The notes: generated from the sequence alone by a model not told the origin. Shown: positions 11,934-22,992, numbered from the stretch's first letter. The stretch is 64,000 bases of DNA from Oscarella lobularis (GCF_947507565.1 NC_089183.1:3224001-3288000); one strand, 5' to 3'. A program made the numbers and translations.

Positions 11934-14900
11934 TTAGCAATGTCCTGTTGTCTTCGGAATAAAGTAAAACATCGCAATAAAAATCGTGTAAACGGATACG
12001 AGAGCAGTTCCTAAATGTTTTAGTCAATGTTCGCAAAATTGAAATATTTAATTAGTTACCTTGAAAATAGTCGCTTTTCCCATCCATGTAGATATAGTTC
12101 ATTAGCAAAGTGCTCATCAAAACAGACCAAAGGCTGACGTTATTGAACCTCAATACAAATCCAACAGACTATAAATAAATCAATAAATGATTAATTTTCC
12201 TAATAAATTTTAAACGTACGTAAAACCATTCAAAGAGGACTAAGACTGGAATTTGAAGCAGGCAAACTTGCACAGCTATAGAACTGCCAACTTCAATGCT
12301 ACATTAGAAAAAGGCTCTTTAGATTTTTAAATTTTGATCTTTGAGATATTGACCTTAGTGCTATATTGTTATGCAAAGCGAATTGAATACCGTTGACAAT
12401 TTCCGGTAAATCTGGCACGAGAGCCAATAGGGTGACTCCTATAAAAGTCTAGAAAAAAAAGAAGTGTAAACTTATTGAGAAAACGATTTAATATTTCTAC
12501 TTCTGAAACGCCTGATGATCCCAAAATCGACTGAATATTATCAACAATCACTTCAGCTACAAGTGACATAAGCACAGTAGCAACAAGTAGTATAATAAAA
12601 GCTTTGAGTCGTGACCACTCAGCTGCATAGGAGTGATGAGCTAAAACCCCAAAGTAGACAAGAAAAAAAGAGTCTCTTTGATACACGTACCTGATTTACT
12701 AGCCTTTATATCATCCTGTGCGAGTTTATGAATATGCTTGTGTGTTTTGAGCGTGAATATTAGCCCAGAAATGTAGGCAATTGGAAGAACGCACGCACAC
12801 ACAAGAGACAACGGTCTAGTGACGACAAATAATATTTAACTCCAAATGAATTTTAAATCTTACTTCATAAAACTCGAATAATTTTCGTAATCGCTATCAG
12901 TCGCCGCTGATTCGTTAAAGAAACAGTCAGTGCACTCAAACATGACTTCGCGAGGGCCAGAATAATTCAGACCAACGCGAGACTCATTTAACTCTAAGCA
13001 CCTCTAAAAACACCGTGGGAAATGACGTCATTTGTATTTATTATTTATCTTATTTATTTTATTTTTCCTACCATGCATGTCGTATTGACTGCTTCTTGAA
13101 CTGGATACGTTATAGCGAGTAGAGTGGGTGAAAAGGCTCCGGCAACGGAGACGAAGAGTAGGGCTGAACTGATTCCCGCTGTGCGCGAATTAAACGTCTG
13201 TTCGCGATGTTTTAGCCCGCCAACAATCATGCATAGACCCGGGATAAGTAGCATAGTCGCGAGAAGAGTCCCTTGGGGTTTGAAATAATTTAAATTCCAA
13301 GGGGGATGTCATGTATTTGATTTTTTTACCGGTTAATGCTGATTTGACTAGTTCTACGTAACAGCCACCCGACTTTTCTTTCTTGCCTTTTATCATTGCG
13401 GATATGTAGAGGATGATTTCGACTATGGAACCGAAGGTCGCGTTGAGAACGGCGCCCAAAGCGAAACTACTCTGCGCTGAGATACTAAGGGGGGAGAAGG
13501 GAGAGAATTCTAAGTGAGTTTCCCCTCAAAAATAATAATAAATACCCATTAATTAATAAAAACTCTTTAATTAAGAAGGAATTTTATCTACCTTGTTATG
13601 GCCATTCCAATGTAGTAGGCAAGGGGAATAACAGCTGCAAGAGCGCTGATAAATTTCTATAAATTCTCTCCTTTAATTATTTAATTAAATAAGAGGGCGT
13701 GGGGATTTTACCACTAGACTAGGAATGACGTTGTTGTGGTCTAAGAAACCCATTAGAATTGATGCCACAACGAGAGGCAATAGATCTATAGTAATTGATT
13801 GATTCTATAGGGAGGAGGGATGTCTTTGTACTTACTGACTAATATTACGTTCATGCCCTCCACTGTGTATTTGTAGTAGTAGCGATTTACTGCCTGATAT
13901 GAGCAGAGAATGACTTCGTGAGAAGCCCTCTCAGTGTTCTGAAGAAAATTTAAATAATAGGGTATATGCTATTTAATTATTATACCAAGCCTTGTTTGGT
14001 GATGAAAATTCGGTCTGGATCTTCAAAGAGAACTGATCTGATACCAATAATATTAATCTAGGATACCAATATGAATTATGTGATGAGGCCCCCCTAATTA
14101 TTTACCTTAGAAACTGGTATAAAAACAACCAAAAACCAGCTCAGCGTTAGCACGAGAAAGTGAAAGACGAGTAGCACGGGAAAACCGAGAAAAATAAAAA
14201 CCCAAAACGAAGGACGACTCCAACACTATAAGAATATATAAATAACCTAACGCGCGCACTTTTATATCTACCCAAAGATGACGTTTCCTTGGATTGTGTG
14301 GAGGAGCTTGGGGTATAGTAGAAGACGCTGTAGATTCACCAGAGTCTTCAATTAGAAAGTCCGCTTCAGTTCGTTTTGATGGATTGACTATTTCCGCTTC
14401 TCTGGTGAGGAGACTTAGACGAGGTGTCAATGGTATCTTTAGAGGGGGACTAGATAAAAATACGCGAGACAATAGGGAGTTATACTCGTAGAACAAATTT
14501 CCCAAAAGGCCATATATAGTAGGCAGCAAGTTTGAAGCAAAATTTGGCTAAAGAGAAAGAGATAGAGATATATAAGGGGTACCCATACTATAGTACCATG
14601 TGGAAGACCAATAATAGTAATAGCAAGGACTATTCCCGTTAGAATATAGGCCAAAGAGAGCCACCATCCAAACAGAATCACATAGATAACGTTTCCAAAT
14701 GAGCACGTGACATAGCCTATGCATATAATTAGTAATAATTTAATTAAGGTTAGCGCGTACTTCTCGGTGCTTTGACGACTTTGGGATCAGAATAGAGCTC
14801 TTTGACAATGGTCGAGCGCGTTTCCAGAGGTCGTTTCGTAACGCGGCTCTTCCATTTTTTGAAACCGAACTGCATTGATGACGTTAGAAGGCGATATGAC

Positions 14901-15067
14901 GCTAAATCTTTTCTTACGCGACGATTGTTTTGGATTTTTGTCACTTCAATCGATGCGGCGTACGCGTCGTCGTCTACGTTTGTCTCTGCAACGTCTTCGC
15001 GAGGTGCAGTCGTTTCTGTCGCTCCGTAATTCCCGACGCCACTGAGAGTAACGTCTTCGGCACTCAT
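11934..15067 (-). CDS. CAX-family cation/proton antiporter with N-terminal YccF-like domain
   Basis: Multi-exon minus-strand gene starting at 15067 (MSAEDVTLSGVGNYG). After a cytosolic N tail comes a YccF/DUF307-like membrane segment (ILFGWWLSLAYIL, LAITIIGLPHG) and a disordered loop (DFLIEDSGESTASS). The CAX core follows: ALGAVLNATFGSIVEIILY (first alpha repeat), LLIPGLCMIVGG, GAFSPTLLAITYP, then the second repeat with LVPDLPEIVNGIQFALHNN, IEVGSSIAVQVCLLQIP and the last helix YMDGKSDYFQGTALVSVYT. Stop at 11934-11936. The order YccF domain then CAX resembles fungal VNX1-type vacuolar antiporters, which exchange monovalent or divalent cations for protons across vacuolar or endosomal membranes. 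Substrate cannot be read from sequence. The start is 91 bp from that of ARPIN on the other strand, implying a bidirectional promoter. Confidence 0.85.
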
Positions 15068-15158
15068 GATTTTTATCCGGGATGTAGAATCATGTGAACG
15101 TCTCTCGAAAGAGAAAGCGGTGACGTATTCGCTCCCGGATAAGGACAAAGAAAAAAGA
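15068..15158. promoter_or_regulatory. Bidirectional promoter between CAX antiporter and ARPIN
   Basis: Only 91 bp separate the two divergent start codons. The interval contains TGACGT (near 15120), a half CRE site, and a CATGTGA E-box-like motif. No TATA box is seen. Both transcripts must be driven from, or overlap in, this interval. Confidence 0.5.
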
Positions 15159-15839
15159 ATGAGTCGCGCTCACATGCTCTACGACGACAAGCCACTCGAA
15201 TCGGGTGCAACGACGACTTCCAAGTGGCCGTCGTCGTGGAACGATGACGTCATTTGCAAAGGAAACGGAGTTATCATCGAAGGGCTGTACAAAGAGAAGG
15301 GAAAACACGTCGTAACGGATTCGAGCGGCCGGAAGCATCGTTTTATCGTGATTCACGTCGAAGTAGCTAAGTCGTGCAAGCGTCAATACGACGGATCGCG
15401 AAAGGAAATCGAGCCTAATTTCGGTATGCAGCAAAAAGTCAATACGGGCTATCTGATGTCGTCATATAAAACCAAAGCGAAGGGGGAAACGGACGTGCTC
15501 GATTTCAAGGATTTAGTTGAAATAATTGCGTGTGAAGGGCTTACAGATGCGGTGAAAGCAAAACATTCTCGGACAATTGTTCTATGGGGATATGAACAGG
15601 TTATTGAATCAATGGAGTTTGACTATGGGCAGTCAGTGCGAGCGAAGACTCGAGGGGATTGTCCTTTGATTGAGACGATTACTCAGCTGAGTAGCACTGA
15701 GAAAAAGACGGCGGGGAATTATGCTGGGGGAGATGGAGCTGGGACTTCGTGGACTGATAAAGTGATGGCTGTTAAAAGTACGGGATCTCAGGGAGAGGCT
15801 GGAGGAGAGGGAGTAGATGATGATGAATGGGATGACTGA
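15159..15839 (+). CDS. ARPIN: Arpin, Arp2/3 complex inhibitor
   Basis: Single-exon 226-residue protein. It follows human arpin along its length: start MSR, then GNGVIIEG, DSSGRKHRFIVIHVEV, KEIEPNFGMQQKVNTGYLMS, VRAKTRGDCPLIET, AGTSWTDKVMAVKS, and the acidic C terminus DDDEWDD. Family knowledge: the tail contains the key tryptophan that docks on Arp2/3, and arpin limits lamellipodial branching downstream of Rac. The ATG at 15159 is preferred to the in-frame ATG at 15066 because family homology begins there and the earlier one abuts the divergent gene. A degraded copy and a 3' fragment lie downstream (19488-20063 and 17808-17926). Confidence 0.93.
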   Translation: MSRAHMLYDDKPLESGATTTSKWPSSWNDDVICKGNGVIIEGLYKEKGKHVVTDSSGRKHRFIVIHVEVAKSCKRQYDGSRKEIEPNFGMQQKVNTGYLMSSYKTKAKGETDVLDFKDLVEIIACEGLTDAVKAKHSRTIVLWGYEQVIESMEFDYGQSVRAKTRGDCPLIETITQLSSTEKKTAGNYAGGDGAGTSWTDKVMAVKSTGSQGEAGGEGVDDDEWDD

Positions 15840-15984
15840 GAGTTATCTGTTAGTCACATCATCTGCGTGTAATATCTAGTTGCTACTACAGACAAAAAAC
15901 AACAGAAACACAAAAGCGAAAATGAATCAATGATGCTAGTAGAACTAGTCAGTTGTTGCAACGATAGTCGTTGTCTGAAGAGGA

Positions 15985-16383
15985 TCACTTTGGCGTCGTA
16001 GAGGGAGATGCTGATGGTGGATCGTAATTCGCCCTAAAAGGTGTTCTTTGAGTTGCTAAATACCATTTCACTAGAAGTATATTGGTATTTGGGTAGCATG
16101 CGCTAATTATTAGTTTCACTATCAAGTGCGTAGAAGAGTCGTCATGCAGCAGAGTACATAGAAACTCAAGTTGCTGTTTGCGACACTCTAGTGTCAGGTT
16201 AGGGTCACGGTCAGAGACATGCAGAACGAACACTGCGACAGAGTTAATTCCTTGCTTACCTCGTTCCACTAGAACCATAAGGAGTACTAGTAGGAGGAGT
16301 GAAGTCACGACCATGATTTTCTCCAGCACCCCCCCCTCCCCCCCCCCTCCCCCTTCACTTGACCCTCCATTACCCATTGTCAC
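15985..16383 (-). CDS. Small single-pass membrane protein ORF, copy 1 (unrecognised)
   Basis: The 132-residue frame has a Gly/Ser-rich N tail, one strong hydrophobic segment (VVTSLLLLVLLMVLVERG, about residues 25-42) and a C-terminal part with Cys-containing helices (LECRKQQLEFLCTLLHDD). I do not recognise it. Its copy at 20212-20550 keeps the same frame, which argues that it is coding. A GTAAGC..CAG stretch of 27 bp inside it is in-frame and too short for a likely intron. A C-homopolymer near 16328-16352 encodes the Gly-rich tail and varies between copies. Confidence 0.45.
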   Translation of the reverse strand: MTMGNGGSSEGGGGGEGGVLEKIMVVTSLLLLVLLMVLVERGKQGINSVAVFVLHVSDRDPNLTLECRKQQLEFLCTLLHDDSSTHLIVKLIISACYPNTNILLVKWYLATQRTPFRANYDPPSASPSTTPK

Positions 16384-16668
16384 AGTTTTCTTCAGGTGAG
16401 TTTACGGTGTATTGTTGGCTGTGGCTACTTTCACGGTCACGTGAACCGTACTTTGTTCGGGCATGGTTCAGGAGGGCGGCTCCAGTACGTGGTAATTGCG
16501 TAGGCATGGTGGGCATTGAGACATTGTAAGCAATCTATTTTAATTAATTAATTGTCGAGGCCAAACGCGCGCTAGCTGCTAGTTGAACTTACCAGGAGGA
16601 AATGATGATGATGATGAGTGGAATGACTGAAATAACGACAGGGTAGATCTACTGATTGTGTTGTCTGC

Positions 16669-17542
16669 TCATTTATTCTTCAAAAACTCAACAACCATGG
16701 CGTTGAATTCGCTTGCATATTGAAAATGAATGTTATGCTTTCCATTAGGAAAGACGTGGTATGTACATTGTCCTCCCAAGTGCTGCTTCAAGTACACCGG
16801 ATGAAAGTCAGGCAAAAGAGAATCTTTGGCTCCGTGAAGCAACAGCGTCGGACACCGAATCGAATTCAATTTCTCCTTGCTACATATTTCGCCTCCTTCT
16901 TCATAGATCCGTATAAAAGTATCAATCCACTGAGACCACATGATCTGGAGCCCATCTCTTCCATAGATCTCAATAAGAGGATCTTTCATACGCGAGCTCC
17001 ACAGGGAAATATCTCTCGTTTTCTCGCAATAATCGAGATCCTCTTTCGAGACGAACGCATTTCCACCCCAGAGAACAATGCTTCTAATAAAAGACATTGC
17101 CTCTTGAGATGATGCAAGTAGAAGAGCAGTATTAGCTCCGTCACTCCATCCCATCACGGAAAATCTCTCGAATCCTAGCCTTTTCATTAATTCCAATCCG
17201 TCGCGCGCATCCTGGGCGTACATTCCCGGAGAAAAATTTCTCGCAGGGGGGCGTGACCCGCCGTAGCCTCGAGGATCGACTGCGACGAGGTTGACGCTTT
17301 CTGCGAGTTGTTCTGATGCGAGTTGAGGTCCAAAGTCCCTAGAACCTGTGCCTACGGCTCCGGGTAAGCATAAGACGCCGTGATCGCGATTTTCATGCGT
17401 CTTTGTGCGATGATACAACAAATCAACGCCGTTTATATGTTCCTGAGGTAAAAATATTTAATAATAATCAAGAATATCGCTGCATGCTTACTGTCTTGCT
17501 CACAAAAGAGCTCAGAGAACGAAAAAAGTTCTTCGTCAACAT
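16669..17542 (-). CDS. BPHL: Valacyclovir-hydrolase-like alpha/beta hydrolase, copy 1
   Basis: Two exons: 17492-17542 (MLTKNFFRSLSSFVSKT, a mitochondrial-presequence-like start) and 16669-17442. The fold shows GVLCLPGAVGTGSRDFGPQL, VAVDPRGYGGSRPP, the nucleophile elbow GWSDGAN, the acid in HGAKDSLLP and the histidine in NGKHNIHF, so a complete Ser-Asp-His triad. INGVDLLYHRT matches the N-terminal strand of BPHL. Family knowledge: BPHL hydrolyses alpha-amino-acid esters such as valacyclovir and may act on homocysteine thiolactone. The splice joint (AAGACA then GAACATATA) keeps frame. Its start is about 60 bp from the divergent FERRY3 fragment, the remains of a BPHL/FERRY3 bidirectional promoter. 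Confidence 0.9.
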
Positions 17543-17602
17543 TGATTCGGTAGCGTGCGTTAGCAAAACACGTTCGGCGAGAAGTCGCGTCGTTTCGTGC
17601 CA

Positions 17603-17806
17603 ATGGAAACGCCAAACAAGTTTCGCTCTCCAACTCCGATGCCGTGGCAAGACGATCAGCCACCCTCCGAGCCAATCGTCGCCGATTTCGACTTCGAATT
17701 CAGTGCCGGCGTTCGAGAGCGAAAAATCCTCAAAATCGGCGCTCTAGCCGTTCCCCTAGCCGGCAACGCTAACGAATTCGCTCATCGACTTGTAATTAGT
17801 GATTAG
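17603..17806 (+). pseudogene. FERRY3: 5' fragment of FERRY3 (C12orf4)
   Basis: The first about 63 codons (METPNK.. to NEFAHRLV) match the N terminus of the intact FERRY3 gene at 20695, with several substitutions. The match then breaks into unrelated sequence and a stop, so this is a truncated duplicate. The break point is immediately followed by an ARPIN 3' fragment. Confidence 0.85.
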
Positions 17807-17807
17807 T

Positions 17808-17926
17808 GCTGAGTAGCAGAGAAAAAGACAGCAGGAAAGTATGCTAGGGGACAGATAAAGTGATCAAAAGCACGTGGCCTCAGGCTGGAGAAGAGAAGCT
17901 AGATGATGATGAATTGGATGACTGAA
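17808..17926 (+). pseudogene. ARPIN: 3' fragment of ARPIN
   Basis: CTGAGTAGCA, GAAAAAGAC and the end GATGATGATGAATTGGATGA align with the last third of ARPIN (15690-15839). Internal deletions are visible and the tryptophan codon of the acidic tail is altered. It is joined directly to the FERRY3 fragment, marking a duplication junction. Confidence 0.75.
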
Positions 17927-18052
17927 AAACTGACGGGTCAGCTGAAGAGCTATGTTGATGAGATAACTGAACAACGGACGGTTCTCAACTAAAAGTAAAG
18001 CTATGATGATGATGATGAGATTCTTCCATCAAATCTTCTTTGTTTTATCTGC

Positions 18053-18926
18053 TCATTTATTCTTCAAAAACTCAACAACCATGGCATTGAACTCGTTTGC
18101 ATATTGAAAATGAATGTTATGCTTTCCATTAGGAAAGACGTGGTATGTACATTGTCTTCCCAAGTGCTGCTTCAAGTAGACCAGATGAAAGTCAGGCAAA
18201 AGAGAATCTTTGGCTCCGTGAAGCAACAGCGTTGGACACCGAATCGAATTCAATTTCTCCTTGCTACATATTTCGCCTCCTTCTTCATAAACCCGTATTA
18301 TTGCATCTGTCCATTGAGACCACATGACCTGGAGTTCATCTCTTCCATAGATCTCAACAAGAGGATCTCTCATACGCGAGCTCCACACCGAAATATCTCT
18401 CATTTGCTCGCGAATATCGAGATCCTCTTTCGAGACAAACGAATTTCCACCCCACAGAATAATGCTTCTAATAAAAGACATTGTCTCTTGAGATGATGCA
18501 AGTAGAAGAGCAGTACTAGCTCCGTCACTCCATCCCATCACGGAAAATCTCTCGAATCCTAGCCTTTTCATTAATTCCAATCCGTCGCGCGCATCCTGGG
18601 CGTACATTCCCGGAGAAAAATTTCTCGCAGGGGGGCGTGACCCGCCGTAGCCTCGAGGATCGACTGCGACGAGATTGACGCTTTCTGCGAGTTGTTCTGA
18701 TGCGAGTTGAGGTCCAAAGTCCCTAGAACCTGTGCCTACGGCTCCGGGTAAGCATAAGACGCCGTGATCGCGATTTTCATGCGTCTTTGTGCGATGATAC
18801 AGCAAGTCAACGCCGTTTATATATGCCTGAGGTAAAAATAACTAATATTAATCAAGGATATCGCTGCACGCTTACTGTCTTGCTTACAAAAGAGCTCAGG
18901 GAACGAAAAAAGTTCTTTGTCAACAT
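18053..18926 (-). CDS. BPHL: Valacyclovir-hydrolase-like alpha/beta hydrolase, copy 2
   Basis: Tandem paralogue of the gene at 16669-17542 with the same two-exon structure: 18876-18926 (MLTKNFFRSLSSFVSKT) and 18053-18826. The triad motifs GWSDGAS, HGAKDSLLP and NGKHNIHF are intact. Differences cluster in the cap region (DLDIREQMRDISVW, QVMWSQWTDAIIRVYEE versus copy 1), which suggests recent duplication with some divergence of the substrate-facing lid. It looks functional. Upstream of its first exon the FERRY3 promoter sequence is missing, so its regulation must differ from copy 1. Confidence 0.88.
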
Positions 18927-19137
18927 TGATTTGGTAGCGTGCGTGGGTGGATATCACTACAAGTGCGACACCTTATTTTCATCGCTTCTAAGATAAGAAC
19001 GGCAGGAAATTGAGGGAGATGCAACTGGGATATATCATCACAATGATCACACAATTGTGTCTGACAAACAATTAACAATAACAATAACAAATACAATAAA
19101 GAAGTAGCACTGATCATGTCCTGGCTCATTTGGTGAA

Positions 19138-19425
19138 CTAACCCCAGATCGCTTTTTTGAAAGCATACGTTGCTCCACCGGCGACAGCGCCACCAAGAGC
19201 TCCTAGGAGAGCTCCAGAAACAGCACCTGTGCTCATAGCTGCAAGAAACCCCCAGGCTCGAGCACTTTCTCTTCTCATGCCAGCGACATACACCAACGCA
19301 TTCTCAACCAGTTCTCCGGTTACAAGTCCAGAAAAGGCAGCAATGAAAAACTTCACGCTCATCTGGGCAATTTGAGACCCTTTCACCTGTGACGTTTCTA
19401 ACGCAGCAATTTTGCGAACTTTCTC
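19138..19425 (-). CDS. Glycine-zipper domain, solo copy (paralogue of the CARD-ankyrin C terminus)
   Basis: The frame reads KGSQIAQMSVKFFIAAFSG, then VTGELVEN, then a long Gly/Ala hydrophobic run (GALLGALGGAVAGGATYAF) ending KKAIWG. This aligns with the C-terminal domain at 836-1090 (KGTQYAEPTVKYF, VTGDLVEK, ending KKLLFG). The upstream frame is closed by a stop about 19431, and no CARD or ankyrin exons lie nearby, so it is either a domain fragment or the last exon of a lost gene. The repeated small residues suggest helix packing in a membrane. It is not assigned to a named family. Confidence 0.5.
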   Translation of the reverse strand, partial: EKVRKIAALETSQVKGSQIAQMSVKFFIAAFSGLVTGELVENALVYVAGMRRESARAWGFLAAMSTGAVSGALLGALGGAVAGGATYAFKKAIWG

Positions 19426-19487
19426 GGGTCAGACTTTTCCAAGAGCTCGCGCACAAACGACCAAAGTTCCTCTAAAGCATTTGCAAT

Positions 19488-20063
19488 TTGCAAAGGAAAC
19501 GGAGTTATCATCGAAGGACTGTACAAAGAGAAGGGAAAACACGTCATCGTGGATTCGAGCGGCCGGAAGCACCGTTTTATCGTGATTCACGTCGAAGTAG
19601 CTAAGTCGTGCAAGCGTCAATACGACGGATCGCGAAAGGAAATCGAACCTAATTTCGGTATGCAGCAAAAAGTCAATACGGGCTATCTGATGTCGCCAAA
19701 GCGAAGGGGGAAACGGACGTACTCGATTTCAAGGATTTAGTTGAAATAATTGCGTGTGAAGGGCTTACAGATGCGGTGAAAGCGAAACATTCTCGGACAA
19801 TTGTTCTATGGGGATAGGAAGAGGTTATTGAATCAATGGAGTTTGACTATGGGCAGTCAGTGCGAGCGAAGACTCGAGGCGATTGTCCTTTGATTGAGAC
19901 GATTACTCAGCTGAGTATCACTGAGAAAAAGACGGCGGGGAATTATGCTGGGGGAGATGCAGCTGGGACTTCGTGGACTGATAAGGTGATGGCTGTTAAA
20001 AGTACGGGATCTCAGGAAGAGGCTGGAGGAGAGGGAGTAGATGATGATGAATGGGATGACTGA
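19488..20063 (+). pseudogene. ARPIN: 5'-truncated, degraded copy of ARPIN
   Basis: Sequence from ATTTGCAAAGGAAACGG to the acidic C terminus is highly similar to 15253-15839. The first exon part including the start is absent, a short deletion shifts the frame after NTGYLMS, and a stop replaces the tyrosine codon in the ..LWGY.. block. The 3' end, including DDDEWDD, is preserved. It is a recent pseudogene. Confidence 0.88.
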
Positions 20064-20211
20064 GAGTTATACCGTTAGTCACATCATCTGCGTGTGATAT
20101 CTAAGTTGCTACTAGAGACACAACAACAACAGAAACACAAAAGCGAAAATGAATCAATGATGCTAGTAGAACTAGTCAGTTGTTGCAACGATAGTCGTTG
20201 TCTGAAGAGGA

Positions 20212-20550
20212 TCACTTTGGCGTCGTAGGGGGAAGACGAGATGCTGATGGTGGCCTAAAAGGTGTTCTTTGAGTTGCTAAATACCATTTCACTAGAAGTA
20301 TATTGGTATTTGGGTAGCATGCGCTAATTATTAGTTTCACTATCAAGTGCGTAGAAAAGTCGTCATGCAGCAGAGTACATAGAAATTCAAGTTGCTGTTT
20401 GCGACACTCTAGTGTCAGGTTAGGGTCACGGTCAGAGACATGCAGAACGAACACTGCGACAGAGTTAATTGCTTGCTTACCTCGTTCCACTAGAACCATA
20501 AGGAGAACTAGTAGGAGAATCGAAGTCACGACCATGATTTTCTCCAGCAT
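20212..20550 (-). CDS. Small single-pass membrane protein ORF, copy 2 (unrecognised)
   Basis: Copy of the frame at 15985-16383. The hydrophobic segment (VVTSILLLVLLMVLVERG) and the Cys-containing part are kept, while the Gly-rich N tail is lost through a change in the C-tract length near 20551, so translation would start at MLEKIM. The C-terminal tail differs. Function unknown. It may be non-functional if the N tail matters. Confidence 0.4.
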   Translation of the reverse strand: MLEKIMVVTSILLLVLLMVLVERGKQAINSVAVFVLHVSDRDPNLTLECRKQQLEFLCTLLHDDFSTHLIVKLIISACYPNTNILLVKWYLATQRTPFRPPSASRLPPTTPK

Positions 20551-20694
20551 CCCCCCCCTCCCCCTCCTCCCCCTTCACTTGACCCTCCATTACCCATTGT
20601 CACAGTTTTCTTCAGGTGGTCGGATACTAAAAGGGGATTTGGTAGCGCGCGTTAGCGAACACGCACGACGAGAAGTCGCGTCGTTTTCGTGCGA

Positions 20695-22910
20695 ATGGAA
20701 ACGCCAAACAAGTCTCGCTCTCCAACTCCGATGCCGTGGCAAGACGATCAGTCGCCCGTCGAGCCAATCGTCGCCGATTTCGACTTCGAATTCAGTGCCG
20801 GCGCTCGAGAGCGAAAAATCCTCAAAATCGGCGCTCTAGCCGTTCCCCTAGCCGGCGGCGCGACCGAATTCGCTCATCGACTCGTCAAACATCACAATCT
20901 ACCCGTCTACGTCGAAATAGAACTGAAGAAAAAACTATTGGATTTCGAGAGTCACGTGATGCAAATAAAAGAACACGTCGATTGCGATTCGTCTCTCGAC
21001 GCAATTCGATCGTCATCGACGCTTCTCGACGAACGAATCGACGAATGGGATGAATTATTTCGACGCGAGCATGCGTCGTTTTCCGATGTAGCGGAACCGA
21101 GTGACGAATCGACTTTTTCTGACGTATATCATACGTTGATTCACTCGGCGGCGTTGGACACGCTGCTTCAATTGGAGCATTCCTATGCGATTAATATTGA
21201 GCAAGAGCTACTCGAGAAGAATTTGGCTGCAAAGAAATTGGAGGAAAGGTATGTGGGCTCTAGTAGGAATTTAGTAGTAAGAATATAGAGAGCGATGGCC
21301 TACGCTCTCATGTAAGAATATAGTGAAGGTTTTACCTTCATGAAGGAGTGAAGGTTTTACCTTCACTACGGGTACCTTTTTTTTGTTTAGGCATTCTGCT
21401 GAGATGGGTAAAGCTGTACAGAATCTCGGCACTGTGTACACAGACCAAGATGTGACGCGATTGGCTGCAAAACATTTTGATGATATGGAAGTAAGAAGCA
21501 TTTCCTCTACCTAATCATTCGAAATTTCCTTTTGTAGCTCTTCAACGCGCGCTGGCAGAGTTCTCTGCTCGATCTACAAGAGTCTCAAAAACGCGAATAT
21601 AGAGATTGGGTTGCAACAGTTCGAGAAGAGCAACTGAAATCTGATACATCAACTGGTGCTTTGAAAATTCCTAATGCAGCAGCTGCAGCTGCTGCCATGG
21701 TTACCGCAGTGGGGGGTAGAGTATCAGAGGAAGATTCGTCCACTTCTCAACGACTTGAAGAGAGTTTTACGATTCATCTAGGTAAGGGGGTCCCCACTTT
21801 GATTTTTCGGATTAAAATTATTGGGAAAATTATTAAGGGGCTCAGCTGAAAGCGGAGCATAATCTCCGCTTGCTTTGCTGTGACGTTCTGGACCTGTGTC
21901 GACACAAGACAACGACAGTTGGGTAGGAGATAGGAGAGAGGAAAGGGGGACCCCTTTTTTTATGAGATTTCTTAAGGGGAGCCGTTGTGGCTCATCCGCA
22001 ACGCCTTCAAACGGCAATGTCCTTGTATTCCCACTCTCTTAGCGGCCTTGTGCTCCTAGTAGACAACCGTATCAATACCTATTCCGGAATAAAGAAGGGT
22101 AATAATAATAATAATAAATAGTAAATAGTATTTATTTTTATTTTATTTTAGCTTTTGCCGGTGTTTGCCAGCAATCGACCGATTTTCATTTCCCAAATCT
22201 CGATCGTCAAATAGCTGATATACGAGACGACGTATCCAAAGCCTTCGCAGATGAAAGCCTCCCAGAGAGCGGCGCTAGTACCCCCGTAACCCTCGCGGAA
22301 GACGGAGCAATGAAACGCGTTCGTAATGACGTAGAGGGACCCCTTCTCACCCCAGGTATATATACCTTTTATTGGCTATTTTGAGATGGTTTCCCCTAGG
22401 CGATTATTATGTTACGAAGCATTCTAATTTAGCTGGTGTTCACGTGGTCTTTCATTTGGTTGTCAATGATCAAGTTCGACAGAATAATATGAGTTCGCGT
22501 CATCCTTGTTTGGCTGGATTACGAAGCATTCTTCACACGGCGTCGCGATTCGACGTCAAAACGCTCACAGTTCCACTACTTCTTACACATGAAATGACTG
22601 AAGTAGATATATAAATCGATTAATTAATGATATTTATTTTTTATTATTAGGATATCACTGTTAATTGGTGTCTTCGACGCGCTGAACTCATTTTTAAGTG
22701 CGTTAAGGGCTATATGATTGAGTGTGCGGCGTGGGCTGGGAATGAGTCGATTACCCTTCAGTTTCTCGTGCCACCAGTAAGTACTTTATATAGGACCCTA
22801 GTCAATAATATAATTATTCGATTAAGGGTATTTCTGAGGATGTTTTTGTGCAATTCAGCGCAATGTTGCCGAATATCTTTCGCATATCCACTCCGCTAAA
22901 TTTGACCTAA
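20695..22910 (+). CDS. FERRY3: FERRY complex subunit 3 (C12orf4 homologue)
   Basis: Nine exons: 20695-21248, 21391-21490, 21538-21781, 21845-about 21916, 21977-22098, 22152-22355, 22400-22602, 22651-22776 and 22827-22910. Matching blocks to human C12orf4 include [98 protein letters not shown] and [15 protein letters not shown]. Family knowledge: FERRY is a five-subunit Rab5 effector that links early endosomes with mRNAs and ribosomes. The ATG at 20695 is shared with the duplicate fragment at 17603. The upstream 55 bp resemble the BPHL/FERRY3 divergent promoter, but here the BPHL side has been replaced by the ARPIN pseudogene block. Confidence 0.93.
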
Positions 22911-22992
22911 TCGATGCACAGCTGATTATGTTTTTTTTTGAACCAGGAACCTTGATGACGTCGCGCACTTACGTCACATGATCACCTGACCA

